64,000 bases of DNA from Candidula unifasciata (GCA_905116865.2 CAJHNH020004890.1:1582478-1646477), one strand, 5' to 3'. Shown: positions 21,019-32,714, counted from the stretch's first letter. A program made the numbers and translations. Notes: generated by a model from the sequence alone, not told the origin.

Positions 21019-24000
21019 CTGCAACAATTATAAATTTTGTTTAAAAAAAAATTCCTAAACATGCTGTCATTATTCAATCGAAAACAACTTACTCTGCATA
21101 TGTTCAAGTTGAGCTGGTCCCTGTGTATGGTTGGTTGTGGGGGTGTAGACGAATTGACCTACCCCCCCCCCCCCCCCCCAACAAGTACATCATAAAAATG
21201 GACTAATTAGGGGTGTTTTTTCAAAGTCAGAATGCACCCGTCTGAGATGTCAGGAACCAAAAGTTTGCCCACAAATAAGCCAGATCTGTAAAACAAGTTC
21301 TTGAACAAGACTAGTCCAGAAGTGGACGAATAACCAGAATTTACCAACAGAGTTTACTGCCATGTCTAGTGAATGCCAAGAAGAACTACAGTTGGCAAAC
21401 ACCACTTTTATCTGTTACATAATAGGAAAGTATGATACTGCAGAAATATTTATTAAAAATTTGCAATTTATATTTTATTTGATCGTTTCCCTGTGTGGGT
21501 TCCGGAACCTCACTGTGGTGAAAACAAGAACAGACCCACTAGCTACTCAAAAGCCTGGTCATAAGAGTTGACTAACTTCAGGACTTTTTTGGAAGTCAGA
21601 GTGCATCTGTTCGAGAGGCAGGGAACCAACATATCATCTGCCAGATCTGTCAAACAGATGTATACGCTACACTCAGGTTCAGAACAAGACTCAAAGTCCA
21701 GAGATGGATAAACATCCAAAACTTTTTGCCAGAGTTTACAACCAATAAATGCGAAGAAGAAGATTTAACAATTATGAGACACAAACAACTTCTCCTCCCT
21801 ATTTCGCAAATGTATCTATTTGAAGGGTGCCCAAGAACAATTAGGCATATGTAATTTATTAAAGAGCAACAAAAGAAAGTTCGGCCACTTTAAAAGAGCA
21901 TCTAACTATCAACTGCCACTGAGAGCCATGACAAAGAAATATAATGAATATACAGCAGGAGGAAGACCACAGAAATAATGGAACAATGGCATCAAGAACA
22001 GCAACACACATAAAATGTGTATAAAAAGCTAAATTTAAGATTCTCCTCAGTCATGTGAATTTAACACAAAAGCACACTATTTTCAAATAGTATGACTCAA
22101 TTGTTACCTCTAATCTCTTCAATTACAACAGGCTGATTTATCTGTTCACTATTAAAACTGTTGGTGTCTGTGTTGTTAACTGTCTCACCATCAGATGTGC
22201 CATCTTTCGTGTGAAAGTACCTGAGAAATTTATTCTGAGGAATAAATATACATTTAAACAATTAACATTCACAAAACTCTTGATACTCTATTTAACCCCC
22301 CACCCCCTCCCAAATTCAACAAACAAAGAGACATAATCAAGTATCTTTATGATAGAAATCTGTATCAGCGAACAAAAAGTAAGCATGAGAAACCCATTAA
22401 ATATGTGTCTTGAGTGTTGAATTATTATTTTTGAAGAAAATGAACTTTCACTGATATTTAACAAGCACTTATCGTGTACCAGTGTTGCTAAGCAAACTCA
22501 ATGTCAACCCTTTCTCCTGTGCTGAACACTTTTCTATCCTCTAAATGCAAAAGATGCTAACTATATTTTTACACCTATAAATGTTCACCCTAAAGAAGTG
22601 AGTGCCTGGCTGGAGTGCTGACAAGCCAGATGTACTATGAAGACGCCAAGAAAACTCATCTTTACAGAAAAGAAACACTAGAAACTAGATACAATTACCC
22701 AGCCTCGCCAGGGATAGTGAAAGAAAATGTATCCTCTACTAAGTCTACTTCATCTTTGTCTTCATCGATGCTTTATTCGCAGTAGAAACTCCATGGAGGA
22801 GTGAGCACAACAGTAGCTTCCAGATCGTCAAAAGAAACATTCTTTGAATGTTCTTGCTCTTCCCTTCTTTACAGGAGGACGATTCCCCATGAGCATTCCA
22901 GGGCTCCATTGTGGGAAAAACAAGAACATATCCACTGCCTACCCAAAATAAACCCTGTTGGATAGTTTGGTCTTCTGCAAATACATTCCTATATGTACCA
23001 AATTAGTAGTAGTAGGCAACTCTCAGTCCCTGGGGATCAGTGAGTTGTGTCGCTGGATTTGAGAACACCGTCTGCTACGACTGTAAAGTTCAATGAGGGT
23101 GTGGCAGTCTCAGTCTACTTAAAAATGTTGATTCTTTTTTATAATGAGGCTGGTTTTCTCTCAGATGTTCCCTCTCTATAGCTTGATGCATTTGACCTCT
23201 TACAAACTGCGTCAGCCCATCTGTTACTGTCTGCCTCCAAAAGAGTCAGTTTTCCAAATTAATTACATGATATATAAAAATCAATGTTTGTGTGTTTGTT
23301 TATGAGCTATAGACTCGGAAACTACTAAACCGATTTAGCTGAAATTTTCAGGATATGTTTGTTTTCATACCGGGTGTTCACCAATCATGATTTGAAATTC
23401 AACCTGTCATTGTTAGAGATAGTGTGCGACAATTTTTGGGAAAATCTTCTAAACTAATATTTACATTTTTAGTGACAGTTAATTATAGCCACGCTAGTAA
23501 ATGCGCATGCGCCGTAGTCAGAACGCAAGACTTCCACCATTTGCCGGCGAGATACGCACAGCCAACGCCTTCTCTAATAAATAGAGTAGGCCGTGGTACA
23601 GCAAACAAGACTATCTCTATATCTGTGCAGACAATGATTGCCACAATAACCATATTAAACACGATTTCTATTTTTTTTTCAAACAACCTTCGATGAGTTG
23701 GAAAGTAGCCGATGGATTGGAAAGGGGGGAATCAATGCCTATCTCGACATCGGCCCAAATATTGACTGCGACATTAACCATGTTAGACACGTGCGATTTC
23801 TATTGTTGTGCCGTTTCAATAATATATCTGGAATATCTGTCTATAAGAAAACAATTGCCTGCTGTTTTGAGTTGTATTATAATTGGGACACTGTAGTAGG
23901 GACACACATCTCAAATAGTTTTGTTCTCTTTTCGTTTCTCCGATGAAGTGGCTGCTTGGTCGAATGGTTAGAACACTGGGCTCCTGTCCGGGAGACCAGG

Positions 24001-26273
24001 GTTCGAATCCGCAGTAGTGTTTTTTTTTTTACCCAAGGCTAAAATAAAATCCTCACCTGCACTGTCGTGGCGACAGCACTAGCCATGTGGTCCTTAATAT
24101 TTAAAAGAAAAAAAGGACAGGTATGTTGGTAATTCAGTTGATTATTAAATTTGACCATTTCGCACACTTATGATTTCATTTTTAAACTTTACAATTGTAT
24201 GGTTACGCTGAAATTTCATAGCTTTCCATTTATTTTCATTTAGATTTAATTATTTCATCTGCGTTGGAATTTTAAGCTGTGCTGTTTACCATAGCATTCA
24301 TTTCATAATTATGGTGTATTTTTCCTGTTTTCATTTGCTTTTCAATAGTTTTTTTTTCTCTCAACTACTTCAATGAGGGAAAGAGTAGTCAGTGAATGGG
24401 GGGGGGGGGGGGAAGGGAGGAGGGGGTGCAAACTGTTTACTGAGAGAGCTTCAAGTCACAGTAACTGCTTTACCCACTAAAAGTAGCAGCAGCAGTAGTA
24501 GTTGTGGTTGGGCTGTTACACCGTAGTGCTCTCATGTGAAGACCGCCGGTAAGGTTATGGCGTTCTGTCGGGAAGCAAAATTATTCATCCTAACCTGACC
24601 AGTCCATGGCGACAGCACTAGCTATGCGGTACCAAATCTTCTGGCACACGACTCCCTGTCTACTCCGATGGTAAAACAGATAGCAGTGACATTATTTTAG
24701 CTACTGTGGTGGTGGTCGTGGTAGTAGTTGTACTGGTACTTGAAGGATGATGTGGTAAATATTACACTAGCCCCATTCACTACCTATTACAATTCCTGCT
24801 CCCCATTTTTGTCTGGGTGGACAGGGATGTCAATGTCAGTTACAACAACAACAAAATATCGCCAGGTGATGATTTTCAAATCCTTCGAAGGGAGAGAGCA
24901 GTAGTCGGTGGAAGAGGGGAGGGGAGGTGTGTAATGACCTAAATATAAGAGAACTTAAAGAGCATTACACGTGATTTTCAAGTTCTCATTACTTAATTTG
25001 TTTATATTTTACTAACGCTACCTCCGCCATTCAATTTTTTTACGACGTGACTTTGTTATTTACAAGTACAGCTGTAGCTTTACTTCCGTCTCCTTTAAAA
25101 ATACAAACAGCTTTAGCATGTGATAACCAAATAACCATTTTTGTTAGTGTGCTAATAACACCATTTAAACGACCATTTAAAGACACAATTATATGGTGCG
25201 TTTTCTAAAGTTGGAAAACCAGACTATCTCTATATCTGTGCAGAGAATGATTGCGACATTAACTATATTAGATACGAGCGATTTCCATTGTCTTTCTTTT
25301 CCAAAAACCTTTGATGAGGGAGAGAGTAGTAGGTGGATTTAGTTGTGGTGGTGGGGGGGGGGGGGGGGGGAAATCAAAGACTATTTCTATATCTGAGTAG
25401 ACAATGATTGTATTAGACACGTGCGATTTCTATTTTCTTTCATTTCCATTTAGCCAAACTATGCCACAGCAAAGCGTGGCCTTGTACAGCTAGTTACATG
25501 ATAAAATGTAAACAAACACCTTTTTCATGCCTTTCGACTTAGTGCTAGTAGCTATATTTTTGAGTGATGTGGTATAAGAACCGACATCTTTATTTCCAAG
25601 GAAGTTGTCTGGTACCCACTTTTGATGGCAGGAAGAAAAGACACAGAAATCAACACATTAAGTGTTATAGCACACTAGTTCCTGTGACAAATAACACAAC
25701 TTTTGGCACATAAAACACACAAACCCTTGTCTAGCAAAGGCAAATAAAATAAACTATTTTTTGGGCCACCCTTATGCTATCAGCTTTAAACACAGACCCC
25801 TACTAAAACTAACGAGCACAAAATAATAAAACAAGAAGACTTAAAAGAGCTGTCAGAGTAACATAAAGAAATACAATTAAAAATGAAGAAAACAGAAGAC
25901 AACTAGACCAGAAACCAGTAACAGTTTATTGATTGTTTGGCCCTCTGACAAAAATGCATTGCACCAACTGATACAAAGATCCACTGTGAAGAAATAAAAT
26001 GGATACAGAGCAAGGGGAACACCATGTAGAAGATGAATGATCACATCAAGAACAGCCTTAAGGAGATGAAGACCAACACAATGGAAAGAGCACATACAAT
26101 ATCATTACATAACCCTCCAATACTTCGATGAAGTAATCAGAGGAAGTAAAGAAGGCTGGGCTAGACTGGGTAGATCTCAAAGGTCAGATCAGCTGTTAAA
26201 AAAAAAACAAAAAAAAACTATAAAATTAAGTTATCAGTAACTTATTTACCTCATAATTTTCTTCACCGTCCAT
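18836..26273 (-). CDS. C2H2 zinc-finger gene ZNF-B, three coding exons (about 777 aa)
   Basis: A probable nuclear sequence-specific DNA-binding protein. Reading on the minus strand: exon 1 (26273-26250), exon 2 (22234-22108) and exon 3 (21018-18836) join in phase with GT-AG introns of about 4.0 and 1.1 kb, giving 24+127+2183 nt including the stop. An in-frame stop lies upstream of the exon 1 ATG. The product has an acidic, Asn/Thr-rich N-terminus of about 170 residues with no KRAB, BTB or SCAN signature, then one degenerate finger, 20 intact C2H2 fingers and one degenerate C-terminal finger. It is a paralogue of ZNF-A, sharing finger modules and the 3' flank. Splicing is inferred from sequence; transcript data would settle it. 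Targets are unknown. Confidence 0.75.
21165..21385 (+). repeat. R1 dispersed repeat, sense, head missing
   Basis: Starts at a poly-C run and caacaagtacatcataaaaa, then ggactaattagggg, ccagatctgtaaaac and ending in the R1 tail near accaacagagtttactgcc. It lies in ZNF-B intron 2. Confidence 0.7.
21485..21755 (+). repeat. R1 dispersed repeat, sense
   Basis: Near-complete copy from tttccctgtgtgggttccgg to tgcgaagaagaagat, about 100 bp after another R1 copy in the same orientation, within ZNF-B intron 2. Confidence 0.8.
21840..22035 (+). pseudogene. LINE C-terminal relic
   Basis: The frame reading KRKFGHFKRASNYQLPLRAM then YNEYTAGGRPQK and WNNGIKN resembles the FGHVxR...GGRPxKRWNDxIKN tail of LINE polyproteins. 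A stop interrupts it. A related relic lies at 25900-26110. Confidence 0.55.
22108..22234 (-). CDS. ZNF-B exon 2
   Basis: 127 nt between a ttcctcag acceptor and a G|GTAACA donor, open throughout. It encodes an acidic Asn/Thr-rich segment beginning NKFLRYFHTKDGTSDGE and ending near QPVVIEEIR. It enters in phase 0 and leaves one nucleotide, which matches the two-nucleotide start of exon 3. No domain is recognised. Confidence 0.7.
22885..22950 (+). repeat. R1 head fragment
   Basis: Matches only the first 65 bp of R1 (gctccattgtgggaaaaaca then atccactgcctacccaaaa). Confidence 0.6.
23281..25493 (+). mobile_element. Helitron-like element, non-autonomous candidate
   Basis: The left end begins TC after an A (aaaaa|tcaatgtttgtgtgt) and continues with gagctatagactcggaaact and actaaaccgatttagctgaa, a phrase I associate with Helitron-type 5' ends. 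The right end is a hairpin gccac-agcaaagc-gtggc, then 13 nt, then ...cagctag followed by T, agreeing with the Helitron rules (5' TC, 3' hairpin plus CTAG, insertion between A and T). No Rep or helicase frame is present. Inside, a block with ctatctctatatctgtgcag and gtgcgatttctatt is repeated about four times. A 10-bp direct repeat ttacatgata (23263-23272 and 25494-25503) is an unexplained rival boundary signal. It lies in ZNF-B intron 1. Confidence 0.55.
23950..24019 (+). tRNA. tRNA-like sequence, Asp-type, probably pseudogene or SINE head
   Basis: Contains tggtcgaatggttagaaca (A-box-like) and gggttcgaatccg (B box), with agacc between anticodon and T arms as in tRNA-Asp, followed by a T-run. 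The anticodon region cctgtcc would give GTC, but the anticodon and T stems pair imperfectly and bases appear lost. It lies within the Helitron-like element. Function as a tRNA is doubtful. Confidence 0.4.
25850..26110 (+). pseudogene. LINE C-terminal relic
   Basis: Translations with NDHIKNSLKEMKTNTMERAH resemble the C-terminal tail seen at 21840-22035 (WNNGIKNSNTH). Frames are broken. It is a degraded copy of the same family. Confidence 0.4.
26250..26273 (-). CDS. ZNF-B exon 1, initiating exon (MDGEENYE)
   Basis: Encodes MDGEENYE and ends at a GAG|GTAAAT donor in phase 0. The ATG is preceded by aaag and there is an in-frame TGA upstream. The 5' untranslated part extends beyond 26273. This short exon rests on splice-site and phase agreement alone. 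Confidence 0.55.
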
Positions 26274-26879
26274 CTTTACAGCTTCAAGAACATTTGTTCA
26301 ATACAGTCATCAGTCTGATTGGGACAAATGCAAGAGTAAGTTGAAATCTGTAATTATATCAATGAATAAGTCAATAATTAGGTTACAAAACACATATGAC
26401 ACTTGATAACAGGTTGTTCGTATAGGTGGTATAACTATCAAACTTATTGATTACATGTAGCTGATGATAATTCTCAGCTGCATATCTGCACATGAAAATA
26501 GTTTTGCATGCAGATAATAATGAAAATGCCCACTTCCATGTGGCTCAAATGGTCTGAGATAATTAAAAATACTGTGGAGTTGATTATCCCATTTATAATA
26601 TAACATATGAAGCTGAATTAATATTTTTGTAGACCAAAAGATACCCAGCGGGTAACACCACAACAGCGGCTTTTACATCGCAGGGCATAATTTGGTCCCC
26701 ATTTTAGACGAGGTCAGCCGTTGTGATGCCTCCCAACAGCACAAGGCTATAACTTGGAGACTTCCGCTCCTGCAACTTAACTTTAATTGTATGTTGTCAA
26801 ATGGTAAATCCTCATAAACACAAATTTCAAGGGACCAACCAGTACCTTTTTTTTTAAATTATGGTGACTACTAGTGCTC

Positions 26880-27410
26880 TCAACGAGAATGCAAACAAAG
26901 AAGCTTATGGATAGGAAGTTTATAGAGTTTGCCTCCTAAGCATGCTCCTTTATGACAGTAATAGCTGGGCTCTAAATCCTTCTCAATAAAAATAGCTGAA
27001 TACTTTCCACATACGCTGTTTGAGACACATTCTAGGTATGTCATACAGGACTTTGTCCCTAACGAATGTGTTCTTACAAGAACAGGAATGTCAACAATAA
27101 ACTTTCCAATGAAGCAAAGACGCCTGCATTGGTTGGTACATGTCTCTCACATTCCAAAGGACCTGCTTATGGTGAAGTGGTAATAGAAAAAAGATCTGTA
27201 GCAAGGTCAAAGCTACGCTATAAGTATATACTGTAAATGTGACCTGAAAGATAACAACACTGATCACTGACACTAAGGAGAGCTGAGCCACAGACAAGAC
27301 TTCTCTGAAGGCAGACACAGTGAAAGATGGACTGTCGCAGATTTGAAAGAGGCCAAATGCAGCAAGATCTATCCTCCATAAAGAGAAAGCCAGCCTCAGA
27401 AGATAGATTA
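26880..27410 (+). pseudogene. LINE RT thumb and C-terminal relic
   Basis: Broken plus-strand frames read LLYDSNSWAL, FHIRCLRHILGMSYR and MKQRRLHWLVHVSHIPKDLL. These correspond to the YGSETW, HxRCLRxILGIxW and RRLRWxGHVxRMPDxRLP blocks of LINE polyproteins. Multiple stops follow. The catalytic RT part is absent. Confidence 0.65.
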
Positions 27411-27889
27411 CTGAAGTGTTTATATGAACTACTATGGGGCAGAGATTACCATTCGCGCACTAAATGTTTACAACCATAGCAGATGCTGTTTGTAAAACCA
27501 GCGGTACAACTCCATGGTTCCTAGGGAGTAATGGTTGCCTACACTAACACTTGCCATGATAATGGAACCAAAGCAGAAGTGACAAGAGGCCATTTTTTCC
27601 CAGCTGTGCAACAGACAAATTTTACCCTTAAAACAAGACCGCATGGACTTTCATCACTCTCACAGAAAAATTATTTTTCTGTACTCTTTACATTAAAAAT
27701 CATATCATGACATTTATTAGGAGTTACTGCACAGATGCCAGGCTCAAGAGATGGATAATAGCCATTGTGATTGTGTAGAGACTAAATCAAGGCATGGTGG
27801 TGTAAAACTAAGCGCAATTAAGCAAAATTTCTTCTTTAAACCTTTTTAAATCATTAACTCATAAAGTGCTTATTACTTAAAACTAGTGA

Positions 27890-28330
27890 GCTGGTAGCCA
27901 TTTTTATAGGTTAATTAGGCCCAAATTATACTGTATGTAACTGAGAAATTTGAGAAATGCATATGCAGATAGATCTCACTGTCCCGATTTCAGCAACGAA
28001 TAGTTGCTAAGGGATTCATTTAAAAACAAAATATTTATTGCAATAAAAGGCAAAATTTAGTCATTTCATCCCTACATTTTAATAGGTTGCTGCCTGGAAT
28101 CCATTTTTTTAACCAGTTTCTACTTATAATATTTTTATAAATATTTTAATTTGTATTTTGTCTATGGTGGTATCCGCCATAAAATGTTACTGTTAGTATC
28201 TCCGCTTAGACTTAGAACTGACTTACAAGTATCGTTGAATTTATAATTTTAATCTTTATCTAGCTGTGATGGTTTCATAAGTAAACACTCAATCTAACAA
28301 AAAAATTGAAGTAAATTATTTACTAGTCTA
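27890..28330 (+). repeat. R5 dispersed repeat, copy 2
   Basis: Second copy of the unit at 10135-10520 in the same orientation, more AT-rich and with several indels. Confidence 0.6.
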
Positions 28331-28339
28331 GTGTTGTTC

Positions 28340-28980
28340 CTCCTACTATTACTACTAAACATATTTTCGTCATGTTCCTATTTAACTGACCTTTAAAAAA
28401 TGTATATCTCTGCTAACGTACAAACTTGAATAATGTACCATTCTTATGCATTTTTCAAACCTCATACCCAAGTGTGCAAAAAATGCTGAAATTTTAGTAA
28501 AAGTAGGTTAAGAACCTATTTCGGCACGTCGGCAGTTTTAGGACGACCTCAGTGCCAGGCCGTTGAGTGAGTGACAATGAAATGTCAAGCCAACGGGGAA
28601 CAGTCCAGTCTTTGAGATTTAATACCTATTAATAGTTTACACGTAGTCTTACTTTAAGTTTTGACGGATATGGTCGTTTGGTCTTAGCCAAACGACCGAG
28701 ACGCAACAATTTTTATTGGAATAACTGATACAAATAAATATATTTTATCAACCCAAAGATACCCGATGAAGCCGGAAAGGACTGTCAGTGACGTCACGGG
28801 ATGTCATGTATCTCTCTACACAAAGAAGCCAAAAGTAAAAGTCAATGGATAGTGGTAAACGTCAAATGCCAACTTCGCATTCTTCGCGATGGGGCGACCC
28901 GTTGCTATGAAGCTGAAACTAAGACTACCAGACTACCCACGGTGGCATGGGAACAGGTAATTAGGACCCGTTAGTTAAGT
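28340..28980. other. no recognisable gene
   Basis: Mixed sequence with no open frame of interest. The words gtcgtttggtc and gccaaacgacc (28670-28700) form a short inverted repeat. Confidence 0.35.
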
Positions 28981-28984
28981 CTGT

Positions 28985-29100
28985 CAGTTCTCCGTGTGGA
29001 TTCCAGAGGTGGGGGGGGGGGGGGGGGTGGAATGGCCCACTACCCCATAACAAGCATGTCCTTAAAGTCGACGGAGCTTGTTTACGTCTTCCACCCCAAA
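28985..29100 (+). repeat. R1 head fragment with poly-G insert
   Basis: Matches the R1 head (ctccgtgtggattccagagg, then cactacc...aacaagcatgtcc) with a run of about 16 G where typical copies have ttgtgggg. Confidence 0.6.
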
Positions 29101-29337
29101 TAAAACGTGGTTGCTTTTTTGACCTTTCTCACACTCTAGCTATGTTACAGGGGTGTTACGATTTGTGTTGTGTTCCATGCTGTGAGCGTTATATATAGCG
29201 CAGGCTGGCGACATTGCGTATATTATAGCTTTCCTCGGACTCCAATAGGGCATGAAATTACTTCAGCTGTCAGCGTTGACGATTGACAAGGAGAGCAGAG
29301 TTGCTTTTCTGCAGCAAGGCAGCTTTTTAGGGCACAC

Positions 29338-29445
29338 CAGAAAGTTGACTAATTACGCTGTTTCCCTCGAAGTCTGAGAGGCGAGAAACCAACGGTCTGC
29401 ATACAAATATGCCAGATCTGTAAAACGGATAGCATCTACAATTAT
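29338..29445 (+). repeat. R1 middle fragment
   Basis: Matches the R1 centre: gttgactaattacgctgttt, gagaaaccaacggtctgcat and ccagatctgtaaaacgga. Confidence 0.65.
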
Positions 29446-29829
29446 AAGTGCGTTCCACCAGCCATTCAATCCATCAGCGCCGGGTCGCCCATTAGTTCAC
29501 CCGTAGACGACTTTGTGACAGTATTTGGGTCTGTCTCCTTTGATCGCATCAACCCTGCAGGAGCCCTTTTCAGGACTTGGTGGCGTACAATGCTAAACCA
29601 TTATATATGGCGCACATAACCTAGTCACAAGCAACGACCATGGCTTTTTTTTAAGGGGGGGGGGGGGTGTTTGTGCCTAATCAGCCTTCCATTTCAGGAG
29701 GATATCTATAAGATCGCCATGATCAAACGCGAATTGATTTTCACAATTTCAGATCTATTCAAAACCAAAAACTGACTTTAGTGCGTTTGGCAATTTTCAA
29801 AATTAAAACAGTAAGCTGGAATAGTGGAG

Positions 29830-30480
29830 CAGTGAGTTGCGACAGCTCGGTTTCTAACGGGGTACGCCTGGCAGCAGCAAGGACAGAACGGACTCGGGAC
29901 CACAGCCCTAAAACAAGAGATTTGCTCGCGGCCTAAACGAGCAACATCTCTTGCGGGTGATAATTCGCGGAACAGTCCTCTCGGTACATCCCTCGCTGCT
30001 CCTTAACGTTGACTGACTGACTGACTTTCTACCCCACCAGGACATCACACAAGCGACAAACACCCGATGACACAAAGTGCCACCATGCGGATGAGGATCG
30101 CCGTGGAGAGGTCCCAGAAACCGCGTTCAGACATTTGGCCATATGTATGGCCTGCCTATATTGCGGCCCCTGGCAAAAGCCAGAGTAGGGCTTCAAATAA
30201 TCCTCAACGTTGAGCTACGTCACGACATAAATGTCCGTTTGATACAATAAATCCTGAATGTCCGACGGAAAAAAATGGCCAACTAATTGGCAGAAAGGTT
30301 CACTTGCTCGCTACCATTAACCAGAGTGTGGGACCTAAAAGAAGAGCCATGCCGGATGCATGCTTTGTCGTACTGACTTGCAAAGTTTCCAGATGAAACA
30401 ACGTGAAAGGTGTTTAGCTTACAGAAGAAAACTGTGCCTAGTTGGGTAGCCATCGAAGTCCTGCGACGGTAGACAAATGT
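29830..30480 (+). repeat. RL composite dispersed repeat with R2 inside
   Basis: Blocks at 29900-29995 (cagccctaaaacaagagatt and cggaacagtcctctcgg) and 30330-30480 (gccatgccggatgcatgc, cagatgaaacaacgtgaaag, atcgaagtcctg) match 43285-43400 and 43555-43690 in the same order. R2 occupies 30006-30200 between them here but lies upstream of them at 43 kb. Confidence 0.6.
30006..30200 (+). repeat. R2 dispersed repeat, sense
   Basis: Begins with gactgactgactgactttct, continues with ccaccaggacatcacacaag and ends with gggcttcaaataa. It is at least 90% alike by eye to the copies at 42.6-43.1 kb. Confidence 0.8.
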
Positions 30481-30574
30481 AACAGAATTAGCAACTTTTT
30501 AAGGATAATAAAAGGCAATAGGCGAGGAGCCTGATTACACACACACACACACGCGCGCGCGCACACACACAAAC

Positions 30575-31470
30575 TAGATAGTGGACGGCGCCACAGGGAT
30601 GTCTTTTGTCGCCTCTCCTATTTTTACTGGCATTGGACTGGATTATGGAGATAGCAACAGCTAACGTTAATAATGGAATTCAGTAGACTCCTACAAGACA
30701 GCTTGTTTATTTCGACTTTACTAACGATATTTCTCTTCTGTCCCGTTCACGGAATCATATGCAAGATAAATTAAATTTACTTGGTGCGAGGTCAAAACAG
30801 CAAGGTCTGAAAATCCATAAAGGAAAGAAGAGATAATAAGAATAAAGCAGGAAAATAGTAATGTGGTTTTACTTAATGGTATATCACTCCAAAATGTGGA
30901 GATTCCCGCCTATTTGGGCAATATTGTAGACACAGAAAAAAAAAAGGGGGGGGGGGGTACTGAGATATATATATTAAAATACAGGAGATTTAATAACATT
31001 ACAGAGTTTGTTTAGGTCACACACACACACAAATTTACATTCGAATGTAAAATCAGTACTTTTGTATGGAGCGGAACCACGAAGACCAGCTAAGGCAATA
31101 GCTAATAAACTAGAAACATTCATTAACTGGTCCTACGCAGAATAGGCGGAATTAAATGGTATGGCAGAATTACTAATGTGGAGCTTTAGGAGATAACTAA
31201 ACAAGTTCCAGTAGCCAAGAGGGGAAGAAAAGATGCCAGCGTTGGATAGTACACACGTTGAGAAAACCTGAGAACAATGTAACTAGAATGTCTTTGCACT
31301 GGAACTCACAGGGGCATAGAAATAAAGAAAGACTAAAAACACGAGGAGAAAGGAACTAGAGAGTGAAGTTAAAAAGATGGGGAGGACATGGGAATAGCTA
31401 CATGTGATGGCGAAGACTGGTTGAGGGCCTATGCTCTATTGGGGGTTAGAAAAGCAGAAGAAGACAAGTT
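30575..31470 (+). pseudogene. LINE reverse transcriptase relic
   Basis: Broken frames read RQGCLLSP-like (ccacagggatgtcttttgtc), LALDWIMEIA, LVYFDFTNDISLLS, QGLKIHKGK, LNGISLQNVEIPAYLGNIVD and, at the end, RKELESEVKKMGRTWE. They give the order of an RT palm and thumb with the C-terminal tail of a LINE. The usual DD is changed (FTNDIS), and poly-G and CA inserts disrupt it. Confidence 0.65.
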
Positions 31471-31790
31471 TAAAGGACTGCCAGTGAGAAACACCCTTAG
31501 GCCAGCAAGAACTAGCAATTGCAAATTTTACAAAACACTACAAGTAAGGATCGTAGCAGAGGAGCACATTATAAATTGATAATATACACTGATGGATCCA
31601 AAATTGAGAAAGGACTGACCTACTTTTTTTACCCCAAAAGGACATCACACTGAGCGATAAACACCCGGGAACCAAGGGAAGTAGATCAGACGTTAAAGAG
31701 GGGATATAAACACTAACCAGGCAAACAAACAACGGATGCCATATCGCCTCAGCAGGAGCTCGAGTGCATAAAGGCATAGTGGGGGGGGGG

Positions 31791-32000
31791 CGTAGCGATG
31801 GCTACATGGCCACGAGTGCTGGAAGTTCCGGGTTCAGGACCCTGTGCAGTGTGGGATTTTTTAAATTGCCCCCTGATCTCTGGGTTGTAAGATCGGACGC
31901 CCGTGTGAATTGTTGTGCACGTAAAAAAATATGTTTTGGCAGTTGGAAATCGAAAAGAGTAGACAGCACGCCAACATTTGGAGTTAACAATCTATCCAAA
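31791..32000 (+). repeat. S4 tRNA-derived SINE-like repeat
   Basis: A head reading gtagcgatggctacatggcc and ttccgggttcaggaccctg resembles A and B boxes of a tRNA promoter, followed by a body (ttgtgcacgtaaaaaaatat). Only one copy is seen in the window. Confidence 0.4.
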
Positions 32001-32714
32001 GATTTTCAGGATCCTCGCCGGTGCTTCGAAGTTCGTGTACTGCGCTGAGATTCTTTGGACTCATTGTTAGAAGTAGAACAAAGTGTTGGTACTTACCAGT
32101 TTCTACAAAATAACATTAGACTGTTTTCGAAATTATTGTAACCAATTTAATGACTTTTTTTTAGCACAATTTTTTAAAAAAAAATTGGAGTCATGGACTA
32201 TTTTTAAAATTAGTTCTGCATTACAAAGTAAAGAGTGACTTTACAAACACCCTATATTCTTGTACAGGAAGTGTATGCTGATTAGCTGTTGCCAATATTA
32301 ACCAACCAATGGGGACCCACTGTTGACAGTCCTTCACGTTTGCAGACAAATTTCGAAGAAGTTGTAGTGACCGTTGAGTCGATTCAACTTGCCAACAATC
32401 TTCAGTTATATACATCTACCGTGTTTTTTAACATGGAGCTAGTCTGTTGTCCATATCACCTTAGTAAGTAACTGTTGACAGAGTATTCTGTTATTTAAAA
32501 AAAAAAAATATATATATATATATTTAACTATACCTTAACTCTTTGAGTCCCGGGGTGGGGTGGTTTGATTGAATTGCAATTATGAAAAGTCTCAAGTATA
32601 ACACATTAAAAAGACCATAATAAATCAGCTTCTATGCAACATACACATATTATACACAGATGTGAGCAGGGATTATTGAGGAATAATTATTAGAACACTG
32701 CTACAACAATAATT

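Noticed and set aside
23950..24019. A functional tRNA-Asp gene
   Set aside because: The anticodon and T stems do not pair well and bases seem missing; it is retained only as a tRNA-like sequence.
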